NCBI GenBank assembly: GCA_902588855.1
Contig: CACIQS010000003.1
Span: 1-50,686, forward strand
From: an uncultured Pelagibacteraceae bacterium
GTDB lineage: Bacteria > Pseudomonadota > Alphaproteobacteria > Pelagibacterales > Pelagibacteraceae
DNA length: 50,686 nucleotides
Direction of reading: 5' to 3'
Translations under genes and position numbers: made by a program
The notes under the pieces: generated by a model
The model's database searches: none
What the model was told of the DNA's origin: nothing
Seen by the model: the letters and a program-made list of their open reading frames with translations, nothing else
In this document: positions 16,248 through 25,177 of the stretch, piece after piece
Layout: each line of letters starts with the position of its first letter
How positions within the stretch are numbered: the stretch's first letter is position 1

Positions 16248-17254
16248 AATACTTTTCCTTTAAATATTCCTGAAGGTCTATAAAGCAAGACAATCACCAA
16301 AATTGAAAATGAAACTGCAAATTTATAATCTGTCGAAAGTAATTGAACCAAACCTTCTGGCTCCATACTTTCTGGTAAAACATATATAAAAAATTTTTTA
16401 TACGCGTATGTTAATAAAATTTCTGAAAAAGCGATGACATAGCCACCTAAAAATGCACCAAATGGATTTCCAATTCCTCCAACAATTGCAGCTGCAAAAA
16501 TAGGAAGCATATTATTAAAGTAAGTAAATGGTTTAAAACTTTTATCTAAACCATACAAAGCACCACCAATAGTTGCTAAAATTCCAGCAATTACCCAAGT
16601 AACTAAAACTATTTTTTTTGGATCAATACCTGACAATAAAGCAAGATCTTCATTATCAGAATAAGCTTTCATGCTTTTTCCTGTTTTAGTTCTATTTAAA
16701 AACCAAAACAATAAAGAAACTAAAACTATTGTTACAAAAATAGTTATTACCTGAGTTGATTTCAATGCTAGCCCCTCGTTTAAACCAGTCATCTCTTTAA
16801 ATTCTCGTGCTTTAATAATAAATTTTTCTCCATCAAAAAATCTTCTGTCACTAGGTCCAATTATTATTCTTACCACAGCTTGAGTTACAAACATTACACC
16901 TATACTTACCATTGCAAATTGAACTGGGGGGCTTTTTTGATGTCTATAATATTTGAAGACAAATTTATCTATTAGAAGCATGTAAAGAATCATAAAAATA
17001 ATTCCAAATGGGATAGCTAATAAAGCAGTAGGCAAAACACCTAAAGAGACTCCTAATGATTGAAAATACCATGTAAATAAAATCGTTGCCATGGTTCCAA
17101 AAGACATCATGTCACCAGTTGCAAAGTTTGCAAATCGTAAAATTCCATAGATAAGTGTTACAAATATTGCACCCAGCGCCAACTGAGAACCATAAGTTAA
17201 TGCAGGAATAAAAATATAATTTAATAAAAGAATTATTGCATTTAAAAAATCCAT
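16244..17254 (-). CDS. livH: Branched-chain amino acid-type ABC transporter permease LivH (system 1)
   Basis: A 336-residue polytopic permease of the LivH family with the typical GAIFVTLIYGILRFANFATGDMMSFG region and the MKAYSDNEDLALLSGIDPKK cytoplasmic coupling segment. GGIGNPFGAFLGGYVIAFSE lies in the second half, and the C-terminus is VLLYRPSGIFKGK. It forms the membrane channel with LivM. It starts 1 nt after the LivF stop and overlaps LivM by 4 nt, as expected for one transcript livG-livF-livH-livM. Confidence 0.9.
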   Translation of the reverse strand: MDFLNAIILLLNYIFIPALTYGSQLALGAIFVTLIYGILRFANFATGDMMSFGTMATILFTWYFQSLGVSLGVLPTALLAIPFGIIFMILYMLLIDKFVFKYYRHQKSPPVQFAMVSIGVMFVTQAVVRIIIGPSDRRFFDGEKFIIKAREFKEMTGLNEGLALKSTQVITIFVTIVLVSLLFWFLNRTKTGKSMKAYSDNEDLALLSGIDPKKIVLVTWVIAGILATIGGALYGLDKSFKPFTYFNNMLPIFAAAIVGGIGNPFGAFLGGYVIAFSEILLTYAYKKFFIYVLPESMEPEGLVQLLSTDYKFAVSFSILVIVLLYRPSGIFKGKVL

Positions 17255-17255
17255 A

Positions 17256-17963
17256 TTACCCTCCTAAAAAAGAGCTTCTTACTCTTGGATCGTCTAATAA
17301 TTCTTTTCCAGTTCCTGAATAACGATTTTCTCCAGTAACCAGAACGTAGCCCCTATCTGAAATGCTTAATGCTTGTTTTGCATTTTGCTCTACCATTAAG
17401 ATTGCAACGTTTGTTCTTTTTACTTTTACAATGTGATCAAATAATTCATCCATCACAATTGGTGATACTCCAGCAGTTGGCTCATCTAACATTAAAACTG
17501 TAGGTTTAATCATTAAAGCTCGACCAAGAGCCACTTGTTGTCTTTGACCACCGGAAAGTTCACCAACCATTTGATTTCTTTTTTCTCTTAAAATTGGAAA
17601 CAGTTCATAAATTTCCTCAATTATATTTTTAATTTCATACTCAACAAGAAATGCACCCATTTCTAAATTTTCTTCAACAGTCATCCCTGCAAAAACATTT
17701 TTAGTCTGTGGAACAAAAGAGATGCCTTGTTTAACTCTATCTTGGGGAGATAATTTTGAAATATCATTACCATCAATTTTTACTGATCCTGATTTTAAAT
17801 TAAGCAAACCCAACATTGCTTTCATAGCAGTTGATTTGCCAGCACCATTGGGACCCAGAATAGAAACTATTTCACCCTTATTTACACTTACAGAACAAGA
17901 ACTAATGATGTCAGGACCATTACCATAACCACCTGTCATTTCTATTCCTTCAAAATATGCCAT
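17256..17963 (-). CDS. livF: Liv-type ABC transporter ATPase LivF (system 1)
   Basis: A 235-residue ABC ATPase of the LivF family. Visible are Walker A GPNGAGKST, signature LSGGQRQQ, Walker B VLMLDEPTAG, and the switch region AILMVEQNAKQAL where LivF proteins carry Glu-Gln. It powers transport together with LivG. The ATG overlaps the LivG stop (TAATG at 17965-17961). Its order before livH and livM is the reverse of many proteobacterial liv operons, in which ATPases come last. Confidence 0.92.
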   Translation of the reverse strand: MAYFEGIEMTGGYGNGPDIISSCSVSVNKGEIVSILGPNGAGKSTAMKAMLGLLNLKSGSVKIDGNDISKLSPQDRVKQGISFVPQTKNVFAGMTVEENLEMGAFLVEYEIKNIIEEIYELFPILREKRNQMVGELSGGQRQQVALGRALMIKPTVLMLDEPTAGVSPIVMDELFDHIVKVKRTNVAILMVEQNAKQALSISDRGYVLVTGENRYSGTGKELLDDPRVRSSFLGG

Positions 17964-18751
17964 TAGTTTGTACCCTTTAATTTTGATCCTCTGCCAAGAT
18001 AACTTTCAATAACCTTTTCATCTTTTTTTGCTTCTTCAACACTTCCTTCAAATAATACTGATCCCTCGGCCATTACAATAACTGGATCACACAATCTTCC
18101 AATAAAATCCATGTCATGTTCAATCATACAAAAAGTATAACCTTTTTCTTTATTTAGCTTTTCGATTGCAGTGCCGAGATCTTTTAATAAAGTTCTGTTA
18201 ACACCAGCCCCCACTTCATCCAATAATACTAATTTTGCATCAACCATCATGGTTCTTCCAAGTTCTAATAATTTCTTTTGTCCACCTGAAAGATTTCCAG
18301 CAAGTTCGTTCGATAAATGCCCTAGGTTTAAAAATTCAACTACATCTTTTGCTTTTTCTTTAACGACAGCTTCTTCTTGTGCAACTAAACCTGGTTTAAA
18401 TAATGCGGTCATTATTTTTTCCCCAGATTGATTTCCGGGAACCATCATTAAATTTTCTAAAACAGATAAATTTGAAAACTCATGTGCAATTTGAAATGTT
18501 CTTAACAAACCTTTAGAAAATAATTCATAAGATGGAACATCAGTAATATTTTCCTCATCAAAAGTTACACTTCCGCCTGATGATTTTAAATTTCCAGCGA
18601 TTAAATTAAATAAAGTTGTTTTACCAGATCCATTAGGTCCAATGATTCCTGTAATTGTTCCTCTTTTTACTTTAATTGAACAGTCTGAAACAGCAGCTAA
18701 TCCCCCAAAATATTTACTTAAGTTATTTATCTCTAAAATATTTTCAGACAT
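17963..18751 (-). CDS. livG: Liv-type ABC transporter ATPase LivG (system 1)
   Basis: A 262-residue ABC ATPase of the LivG family. Walker A GPNGSGKTT, signature LSGGQKK, Walker B LVLLDEVGAGVN and the switch motif MIEHDMDFI are visible. LivG proteins usually read DEPxAG; here the residue after Glu is Val, a minor deviation. The long FNLIAGN to FQIAHEF region is typical. It is the first transporter gene of system 1, starting 5 nt after the ProC-like gene, so transcription probably comes from further upstream. Confidence 0.9.
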   Translation of the reverse strand: MSENILEINNLSKYFGGLAAVSDCSIKVKRGTITGIIGPNGSGKTTLFNLIAGNLKSSGGSVTFDEENITDVPSYELFSKGLLRTFQIAHEFSNLSVLENLMMVPGNQSGEKIMTALFKPGLVAQEEAVVKEKAKDVVEFLNLGHLSNELAGNLSGGQKKLLELGRTMMVDAKLVLLDEVGAGVNRTLLKDLGTAIEKLNKEKGYTFCMIEHDMDFIGRLCDPVIVMAEGSVLFEGSVEEAKKDEKVIESYLGRGSKLKGTN

Positions 18752-18756
18752 TAGAT

Positions 18757-19524
18757 TTATTTATTTAATCTTCGATGAATACTATTTAACGTTTTTTCTA
18801 GAGATTTATAAAATCCAGCTTTTGTCAATTCTTTAACACCTTGTTCATTTAATCCTTTAGGTGTTTGAGATTCTTTAACTAAATTTTTTAAATTTTCTTT
18901 TGAATTTTCTACAGCATCTTGAGACAAAGCCAAAAACAGAGATGTGATATATTTTTGAGCATTATTTCTTTTAACTCCTTTTTTTACCAACCAATCAGTC
19001 ATCACTCTCAATACTTCATAAAAAGGTGCCATCATTCCTGAAGTTGACCAAAAATTGATAGAAGATTTTTCATTTTTAATTTCTACTGTTGTTCCTAATT
19101 TATTGAAAAATGCTTTTACTTTGGGATGAGGAGGACAAATAGGTACAGGACCTTTTTTTAATGAAATTGGAGGTAAAGGTATTGCCCTTACAATTTTTGC
19201 TTTTACTTTAATTGCTTTTTTTAATTGTGACAAAGTTATAGTCGAGATAAAGCTAACAATGATTTGTTTAGATTTAAATTTTAAATCTTTTATAATTTTT
19301 TCTCCAACAGTTGGGGTCACAGATAAAAATACCCAATTAGACTGATCTACAATTTGTTGATTATCTTTAGCAATTACAATTTTTTTAAACTTTCTTTTTA
19401 AACCTTGTGCTATTTTTTTATTTCTTGGTGAAATAATTATTTTTTTATATGAAGTATTTGATTTACATATTCCAGTAATTACTGAAGATGCAATTTTTCC
19501 TGTACCGATAAAACCTAAAATCAT
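18757..19524 (-). CDS. ProC-like NADP-binding reductase (divergent pyrroline-5-carboxylate reductase homologue)
   Basis: A 255-residue protein with an N-terminal dinucleotide-binding Rossmann fold (GFIGTGKIASSVITG) and a helical P5CR-type C-terminal domain. Two family hallmarks are changed. The MPNTP motif of true ProC reads IPLPPIS here, and the SPGGTT motif near the C-terminus reads TPKGLN. Those positions line the pyrroline-carboxylate and NADP sites, so proline synthesis is doubtful; a related imine or keto-acid reduction is possible. It sits between a glutarate-hydroxylase-like gene (32-nt gap) and LivG (5-nt gap), so its substrate may be brought in by that transporter. It is rich in lysine. 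Confidence 0.75.
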   Translation of the reverse strand: MILGFIGTGKIASSVITGICKSNTSYKKIIISPRNKKIAQGLKRKFKKIVIAKDNQQIVDQSNWVFLSVTPTVGEKIIKDLKFKSKQIIVSFISTITLSQLKKAIKVKAKIVRAIPLPPISLKKGPVPICPPHPKVKAFFNKLGTTVEIKNEKSSINFWSTSGMMAPFYEVLRVMTDWLVKKGVKRNNAQKYITSLFLALSQDAVENSKENLKNLVKESQTPKGLNEQGVKELTKAGFYKSLEKTLNSIHRRLNK

Positions 19525-19556
19525 AATTTCGGTTACTTTATATTGATTATATTGAA

Positions 19557-20468
19557 TTAATTAACAAAAAAAGAACCTCGAATTCTGAGCAATTCTCTGC
19601 TTAATTCCTTATTTTCTTTGAACGGCTTTCTACCATGTAGCCAGAAATAATTATTTGCAATGACAGAGTGTCCAACAGGCAATTTTGTTATTATTTTATT
19701 TTTACTCTCCTCTAGTCCATCAGATAATCTTTGTAAAAAATTTCCTTGTTCCATATTTTGGGGTTCAGGAAATTGATCTATGTAAGAAATTGTTGGTCTA
19801 CCTTCATTGTCAGCAGAAAAAACAGGGTGTTCAACTTTATAATCAATATTTTTACTTTTTGGTGATCCCCAAACAAAATTCTGCTTTCCTACTGGATCGT
19901 TAAACAAGTCCTCACAATGTTCCCAATCATCAAGGTGTAACATTGCAGTTTCACCACCCTCTACATTTTGTTCATCAATTTTTGTCATTATTAACCAATC
20001 AGTAATATCCTTCACATAAGTTCCATCTGTATGAAGATCCATATTTCTATAAGCCTTTCTTAAATATGAGTCGCTTGTATCCTCGTGTTTTACATGAAAA
20101 CGAGCATAATATTTTCCTGCCATTGCATCATGATTTGGTACGCCAATAAGATGAGCTATTGCAGTTGATAACTTAACTAAAAAAGTATCATTTATTTTTG
20201 CAGTTATATTTTTTGGTCCTATTATAAAACAACCGGTTGATCTATCTCTGATGATTGAATTCATTAATTCACTTAATTTATTATTTGTTAAATCGTCTAA
20301 ACTTTTTGCTAAAGTAAATCTTGTAAATGGTTTTAGCTCTAATGCTGTTAAATCAAATTTGTTAAAAGGAAAAATTAATTTATCTATAATGTCGTTTTCT
20401 AAACTAATCTTAACAATTCTATTTGATTGGTCGTGATCTTGAATATCTATACCAGTAATTTTTTGCAT
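19557..20468 (-). CDS. glaH: GlaH/CsiD-family 2-oxoglutarate-dependent glutarate hydroxylase
   Basis: A 303-residue Fe(II)/2-oxoglutarate dioxygenase matching the CsiD/GlaH family. Iron ligands are His146 and Asp148 in LHTDGTYVKD and His278 in WLHGRKPF, with Arg291/Arg295 available for 2-oxoglutarate. The DWLIMTKIDE segment is characteristic. GlaH hydroxylates glutarate to L-2-hydroxyglutarate, a step of lysine/glutarate catabolism. In enterobacteria lhgO follows; here no LhgO gene is adjacent and the next gene is a ProC-like reductase. Slightly shorter than E. coli CsiD (~325 aa). It lies 39 nt after azlD with no terminator, so it may be read from the upstream liv transcript. Confidence 0.85.
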   Translation of the reverse strand: MQKITGIDIQDHDQSNRIVKISLENDIIDKLIFPFNKFDLTALELKPFTRFTLAKSLDDLTNNKLSELMNSIIRDRSTGCFIIGPKNITAKINDTFLVKLSTAIAHLIGVPNHDAMAGKYYARFHVKHEDTSDSYLRKAYRNMDLHTDGTYVKDITDWLIMTKIDEQNVEGGETAMLHLDDWEHCEDLFNDPVGKQNFVWGSPKSKNIDYKVEHPVFSADNEGRPTISYIDQFPEPQNMEQGNFLQRLSDGLEESKNKIITKLPVGHSVIANNYFWLHGRKPFKENKELSRELLRIRGSFFVN

Positions 20469-20507
20469 TCTAAATTTTATTTTACCTCATTTTATAAATC
20501 AATCTAA

Positions 20508-20831
20508 TCAGATATAATTATTAAGTATTGCCATACAAATAGCTGAGAAAATTGTAGGATAAACAAAGTTTTTCTTTGAAATAAAAAAAACAACTAAAGA
20601 TAACAGTACAACAAGAAATCTACTTGAATAACTAGCATCTACTAAAACACCAGCAGGAAAAATTATAGTTCTAGCTATTAGTGCTGCTAATGTTGCATAA
20701 GCTAAACAATTAAACCACTTAAAAAGTTTAGAGGTTTCTTTTATACCTTCAGATGTAAGAGCTCCCAAAAATCTTGACAAAAATGTTGCTAGGGACGTAA
20801 CAAGGATTGCGTAAACGATGCTAGCTGACAC
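20508..20831 (-). CDS. azlD: AzlD-family branched-chain amino acid exporter small subunit
   Basis: A 107-residue membrane protein with three to four hydrophobic helices, matching the AzlD family in size and in the pattern FLSRFLGAL ... YATLAALIARTI ... VVLLSLVVFFISKKN. AzlD pairs with AzlC to export branched-chain amino acids or analogues. Its start overlaps the end of AzlC by 11 nt. Combining an exporter with a Liv importer in one operon would allow relief of excess uptake or exchange, but the cargo is not established. Confidence 0.85.
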   Translation of the reverse strand: MSASIVYAILVTSLATFLSRFLGALTSEGIKETSKLFKWFNCLAYATLAALIARTIIFPAGVLVDASYSSRFLVVLLSLVVFFISKKNFVYPTIFSAICMAILNNYI

Positions 20832-21525
20832 TGTGCTCTCCTACTAGATAAGCTATGGTTCCACCAATTACGCCTGCTAACAAAATTGACCACTCTGGTG
20901 AAAATAAATAAATAATTGGTCCCAATATAGTTCCAAGCAAAACTGATAGAGTTACCGGTATAGTCTTAGATGCCCCAACCATCATGCATAAAAAATAAAC
21001 TGGATTAAGAATTGCTAATCCAATCATCATATCTTTATTCAAATATTCTGAAAAAGAGAAACCTATAAATGTTCCGATAACCGATACACTTACGGTTGCA
21101 CTTCCAATACCAATCCAATAATCAATTCTGTATTCTTTTGGAATTTTTTTGTAATTACTTTTCATGATTAGCCAAGCAGAAACAGCAATGAAATGACAAG
21201 AAAAGTAATACTTCCACTTAGGTTGACTTTTGTGCATCATTAACGGGAATAAGGATACAGCCATAGGGTAAAGTCTTGCGTTAACAAACCAAACCGCCAA
21301 AAAAATATTTAACAAAGATGCTCCAATTAACATGGACTCAGCCATTACTAATGAGCCTGGTAAAGCATAAGTTAAAACAGTTGAAAAAATACTTTCCTGA
21401 ATATTAAAACCTAAATTTTTAAATAAAGCTCCAATAGCTATAAAACAACAAGTTAGAGCAATTGCAGGACTGTCGTGCGTAAATATAGATCTATATCCTT
21501 TGAGGAAAAAATTTTTATTGATCAT
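20821..21525 (-). CDS. azlC: AzlC-family branched-chain amino acid exporter large subunit
   Basis: A 234-residue membrane protein of the AzlC family. The N-terminal region has the family pattern (DSPAIALTCCFIAIGALFKN, then TYALPGSLVMAESM), followed by NARLYPMAVSLFPLM typical of AzlC. The AzlCD pair mediates amino-acid export. Its ATG overlaps the LivF stop (TAATG at 21527-21523), which places it firmly in the transcript of the second Liv system. Confidence 0.87.
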   Translation of the reverse strand: MINKNFFLKGYRSIFTHDSPAIALTCCFIAIGALFKNLGFNIQESIFSTVLTYALPGSLVMAESMLIGASLLNIFLAVWFVNARLYPMAVSLFPLMMHKSQPKWKYYFSCHFIAVSAWLIMKSNYKKIPKEYRIDYWIGIGSATVSVSVIGTFIGFSFSEYLNKDMMIGLAILNPVYFLCMMVGASKTIPVTLSVLLGTILGPIIYLFSPEWSILLAGVIGGTIAYLVGEHSVS

Positions 21526-22310
21526 TATCCACCTAGGAACAGTCTACCAACATCAGGGTTTTGAAGTAAATCGTCTCCTTTACCTGCTATTGCAGTTTGC
21601 CCAGATACTAAAACGTATCCTATATCTGCAAACTCCAATCCTTTTTTGGCGTTTTGCTCAACTAGAATGATAGTTTTTTTTTCATTTTGTTGAAGATCTC
21701 CTAAAATTTCAAAAACCATATCAATATATCTTGGTTCCAAACCAATTGAGGGTTCATCAACAAGTAATACTGATGGTTTCATCACTAAAGCTCTTGATAT
21801 TTCCAATAATCTTCTTTCCCCGCCAGATAATACTTTTGCGGGTTGACTTCTTCTATTTCTTAGCCTTTCATATTTTTCTAATATTCTCTCTGCTTCTTCA
21901 AAAGACTCCTCTGTTTTATCTTTTATGTAACCACCCATCAGTAAGTTTTCCTCTACTGTCATATCTGGAAAGACAGAGTTGTCTTGTAAAATATATGCAA
22001 TTCCAACTGACTTTAATTTTTCAGCTGGTGTTAGATTTGTAATTTCTTTACCATCTATTTCTATTTGGCCTGAAAAAATATTTGTAAACCCATATATCGA
22101 ATGAAGTATTGTAGATTTACCTGCTCCATTCGGTCCAATCAAACATAATGATTGAGCCTTATTTACAAACAAGTCAAAATTATGCAGAATTTCCATTTTT
22201 CCATATCCAGCATTTAAATCTTTAATTGTTAAATGTATTTCATCTGGAGATAGCTTTTTTAAATCTTCTGGTGTCGGCGCTTTACCTAAAACTTCATATT
22301 GATTTGACAT
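21525..22310 (-). CDS. livF: Liv-type ABC transporter ATPase LivF (system 2)
   Basis: A 261-residue ABC ATPase with Walker A GPNGAGKST, signature LSGGERR, Walker B VLLVDEPSIGLEP and the LivF-type switch ILVEQNAKKGL. An N-terminal extension of about 25 residues (KAPTPEDLKKLSPDEIH) precedes the first beta strand and is absent in the system 1 LivF. ATG overlaps the LivG stop (TAATG), and its own stop overlaps the azlC start the same way. Confidence 0.92.
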   Translation of the reverse strand: MSNQYEVLGKAPTPEDLKKLSPDEIHLTIKDLNAGYGKMEILHNFDLFVNKAQSLCLIGPNGAGKSTILHSIYGFTNIFSGQIEIDGKEITNLTPAEKLKSVGIAYILQDNSVFPDMTVEENLLMGGYIKDKTEESFEEAERILEKYERLRNRRSQPAKVLSGGERRLLEISRALVMKPSVLLVDEPSIGLEPRYIDMVFEILGDLQQNEKKTIILVEQNAKKGLEFADIGYVLVSGQTAIAGKGDDLLQNPDVGRLFLGG

Positions 22311-23050
22311 TATTGCGCTCCTAAATATGCGTCGACAACTCGCTTATCGTTTTTAATTTCATCTGGCGATCCGTTTGCCAACATCTTACCATGAGCTAGA
22401 CAAAAAATATTTTCTGCTAATTGCATTATTACTCTCATATTGTGTTCTATGACTAATAGAGTAATTCCAAAATCTTGGTTTACTTTAATTAATCTATCTA
22501 TAATTCCATTAATTAAGGTTGGATTAATTCCAGCTGTAGGCTCATCTAACAGTAGCATCTCTGGTTCATTCATCAACGCCATTGCCAGTTCTAATAATTT
22601 TTGCTGACCAAAAGATAAATCTCCTGCTCTAAGTTTTCTTTTTTGATATAATCCAACAAAATTCAATAAATTTTCTGCTTTTTCTGTTAATTCTTGGGGT
22701 ATTTTTGAAAATAATTTAAACATACTTTCATCACTTCCTTTGTGACTGATAAGCATGTTGTCTATACAATTTAATTTTCCATAAATTCTTGTTTGTTGAA
22801 ATGTTCTTAATAAACCTAATTTTGCAATAACTGGAACTGGTAATTCAGAAACTTCTTTTCCATTAAACTTAATTGAGCCTTGGTCAATTGGATAAGTTCC
22901 AACAATTGAATTGAATAATGTTGTTTTTCCAGAGCCATTTGGACCAATAAGACCAACAATTTTTCCTTTCTCAACTGACATAGAAATATCAACATTAGCT
23001 TTTACTCCTCCAAAAGATTTACTGACATTATTTACTTCAAGAATACTCAT
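22310..23050 (-). CDS. livG: Liv-type ABC transporter ATPase LivG (system 2)
   Basis: A 246-residue ABC ATPase with Walker A GPNGSGKTT, signature LSFGQQK (a common LivG variant), Walker B LLLDEPTAGINP and switch His in VIEHNMRVI. It pairs with the LivF encoded next. Its start overlaps the LivM stop by 4 nt (ATGA). It is clearly a paralogue and not a recent copy of the system 1 LivG, since the two differ along their whole length. Confidence 0.92.
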   Translation of the reverse strand: MSILEVNNVSKSFGGVKANVDISMSVEKGKIVGLIGPNGSGKTTLFNSIVGTYPIDQGSIKFNGKEVSELPVPVIAKLGLLRTFQQTRIYGKLNCIDNMLISHKGSDESMFKLFSKIPQELTEKAENLLNFVGLYQKRKLRAGDLSFGQQKLLELAMALMNEPEMLLLDEPTAGINPTLINGIIDRLIKVNQDFGITLLVIEHNMRVIMQLAENIFCLAHGKMLANGSPDEIKNDKRVVDAYLGAQ

Positions 23051-24099
23051 TTTATCTCTACCTGCGCCTTTCGGTCTGCTTCATCTACAACTTCACCAAA
23101 TTTCTCAGGATATTTTTCTCTTAACCATCCCATAATTCCCTCTGGAAAATAAATAACAATTACTACAATTAAAACTCCAAGAGCTACATACTGCCATCCT
23201 AAGAAGAAAGTCCAAAAACCCTCTTTAAATATATGAAATACTGTTGCGCCAATAACTGGTCCCCATAAAGTTCCTTTGCCACCTAATATTGCCATTAAAA
23301 CCATGAACACACCCATTTCTCTTCCATCAAATGCTACATCAGTGGAGTCTATGTATCCGACTAAGCCACCCATAATTCCTCCGGCTAAACCACAGAAGAA
23401 GGCAGATATCATCCAACCAATTATTTTATATTTCATGGTCTCTATTCCCATGGCTTCTGCCTTATCTTCATTATCTCTAATTGCATTTAAGATTAATTTA
23501 AATCTAGTAGTATAAATTGCTTTGACTGCAATGAATGTTAGTACCAAAACTAAGAAGCTTAAAAAATAAAAGAATTCTCCTCTTGCCTCTAAACTTCCTA
23601 CATTAGGAAAAGGTGGAGTAGTAAAACCTTGTCCTGCACCGATGATTTCAATTCCTCCTGAAATTTCTCCAGCTGCTACACCTAATCCAAGAGTACAGAT
23701 AGCAAAGTAATGACCCCTTAAACCTAAAATTGCATATCCAATTAAACCAGCGACTATTGTTGGTACAATTGCAGCAACTACTAGTCCAGCTGCCATTCCT
23801 TGAAAAAATTGAGCTGGTGTGTGAACAAAAGTTTTTTCACCACCACTTTCAGTCCATTCAGCTAATGGAAAAAACATTCCAACCTGGACTGAGGCACATA
23901 AATACATTCCCAATCCATAAAACAAAATATTTCCAAATGTATTATAGCCCATTTCACCTCCTTGAATATTCCAGGTTATTGCAAGAACAATTAAAATACA
24001 AAGTATCGATAATTGCACTTTAAATGCAGGGAATATATAGGGAGCTGCTAATCCAAAAATTAATATACCTATGTATAGTATTAAATTATTCTTGTTCAT
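23047..24099 (-). CDS. livM: Liv-type ABC transporter permease LivM (system 2)
   Basis: A 350-residue inner-membrane permease of normal LivM length. The conserved segments GLRGHYFAICTLGLGVA, LNAIRDNEDKAEAMGIE (coupling helix) and GGKGTLWGPVIGA are present, and the C-terminus reads VIYFPEGIMGWLREKYPEKFG followed by an acidic tail. Its start lies inside the end of the preceding 60-residue gene (14-nt overlap), implying translational coupling to it. Confidence 0.9.
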   Translation of the reverse strand: MNKNNLILYIGILIFGLAAPYIFPAFKVQLSILCILIVLAITWNIQGGEMGYNTFGNILFYGLGMYLCASVQVGMFFPLAEWTESGGEKTFVHTPAQFFQGMAAGLVVAAIVPTIVAGLIGYAILGLRGHYFAICTLGLGVAAGEISGGIEIIGAGQGFTTPPFPNVGSLEARGEFFYFLSFLVLVLTFIAVKAIYTTRFKLILNAIRDNEDKAEAMGIETMKYKIIGWMISAFFCGLAGGIMGGLVGYIDSTDVAFDGREMGVFMVLMAILGGKGTLWGPVIGATVFHIFKEGFWTFFLGWQYVALGVLIVVIVIYFPEGIMGWLREKYPEKFGEVVDEADRKAQVEIK

Positions 24100-24268
24100 A
24101 TAAGCTCTTGATTTTATCTCTAAAATTCTGATCTACTGTAAAGTAATGACCATCTTCATCATGAACACTTGATCCTGTGGAATGATATTCATCTAAATGT
24201 TTTTTAAATTCATCTATGTCAACTTCAATAGATTTCCCATGATTATCATTAATTTTAACTTTTCTCAT
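24086..24268 (-). CDS. Small 60-aa hydrophilic protein inside the liv operon, unknown function
   Basis: A 60-residue acidic soluble protein with no signal peptide or membrane segment. It begins MRKVKINDNHGKSIEVDID, has a central His/Asp-rich stretch (DEYHSTGSSVHDEDGHYF) and ends KIKSLYEQE. Four of its five His or nearby acidic residues cluster in that stretch, which could bind a metal. The frame is supported by exact fits: ATGA overlap with the LivH stop and 14-nt overlap with the LivM start. I do not recognise a family. A cytoplasmic regulator or assembly factor of the transporter is possible, but nothing in the sequence proves it. Confidence 0.75.
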   Translation of the reverse strand: MRKVKINDNHGKSIEVDIDEFKKHLDEYHSTGSSVHDEDGHYFTVDQNFRDKIKSLYEQE

Positions 24269-25158
24269 TTTAGATACTCTCTTTTTCTAGAAAGTTTAAA
24301 TCTTCTATAAACTAATATTAAAACTAATAATAAAAACACTGATCCAATTCTAAATTCCGTACCCAAAATATAATCTGCAAATTCCTCAAAAACTCCTAGT
24401 CCCATACCTGACATTGCAACACCTGGCAAATTTCCTAATCCTGCAACAATTACAATCATAAAAGATCTGATTGTATAAGGTAGACCCATATAGGGATGAA
24501 TAGTAAATGTTATTGAAATTAAAGCTCCAGCAACACCGCAAAGGGCAGCATTAATTCCAAATGTTGCAGCATAAACTTTTTCTGTATCAACGCCTAAGAT
24601 CTTTGCAGCTCTAGCATTTTGAGCTGTAGCTCTAATGGCTCGGCCAAGCTTAGATTTTTTCATATAAATCACTAAGCAAACTGCGAATAAAATGCTTATA
24701 AATGCTGAAAATATTTTTGAATTTGGAAGAACAACATTGTTATCAAATAACATGGTTGTTCCATAGCCTGAGTTTGCCAAAACAACATCTGCACCAAATG
24801 CAAAGTTCATTAACTGCATGAACAAAATACTTATTCCAAAAGTTGCTAAAATTGAGATAAATAAATCTCTATCTACTACTTTATTAATAACCAGTTTGTA
24901 AATCGCTATTCCTACAAAATACATTATGATTGGAGCAACAATAACTCCCCATGCTGGATGAATACCATATAGATACATAAAGTATGCAATGTATCCTCCT
25001 AAAATTACTAGATCTCCTTGAGCAATATTAATAATATTCATAACACCCCATTGGAGTGCCATACCATAAGCAATCAATGCAAATAATACTCCTAAAAGAA
25101 TACCATCCAAGCAAGCTTGAACAGTTATCATTGGGTATTGAAATACAAGAAAATCCAT
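24265..25158 (-). CDS. livH: Liv-type ABC transporter permease LivH (system 2)
   Basis: A 297-residue inner-membrane permease of the LivH family, with LFALIAYGMALQWGVMNIINIAQGDLVILGGYIAYF at the N-terminal half (two adjoining helices) and RAIRATAQNARAAKILGVDTEK as the cytoplasmic coupling segment. GLGNLPGVAMSGMGLG lies near the C-terminus. It starts 63 nt after the binding-protein gene across an intercistronic hairpin and overlaps the 60-residue gene by 4 nt. Confidence 0.9.
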   Translation of the reverse strand: MDFLVFQYPMITVQACLDGILLGVLFALIAYGMALQWGVMNIINIAQGDLVILGGYIAYFMYLYGIHPAWGVIVAPIIMYFVGIAIYKLVINKVVDRDLFISILATFGISILFMQLMNFAFGADVVLANSGYGTTMLFDNNVVLPNSKIFSAFISILFAVCLVIYMKKSKLGRAIRATAQNARAAKILGVDTEKVYAATFGINAALCGVAGALISITFTIHPYMGLPYTIRSFMIVIVAGLGNLPGVAMSGMGLGVFEEFADYILGTEFRIGSVFLLLVLILVYRRFKLSRKREYLK

Positions 25159-25177
25159 AAACTTTTTTTGGTTTATA

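Noticed and set aside
18171..18431. 86-codon plus-strand frame opposite livG
   Set aside because: It lies wholly inside a well-supported ABC ATPase on the other strand and has no family features; the same holds for 21731-22042 (opposite livF) and 49183-49515 (opposite degP).
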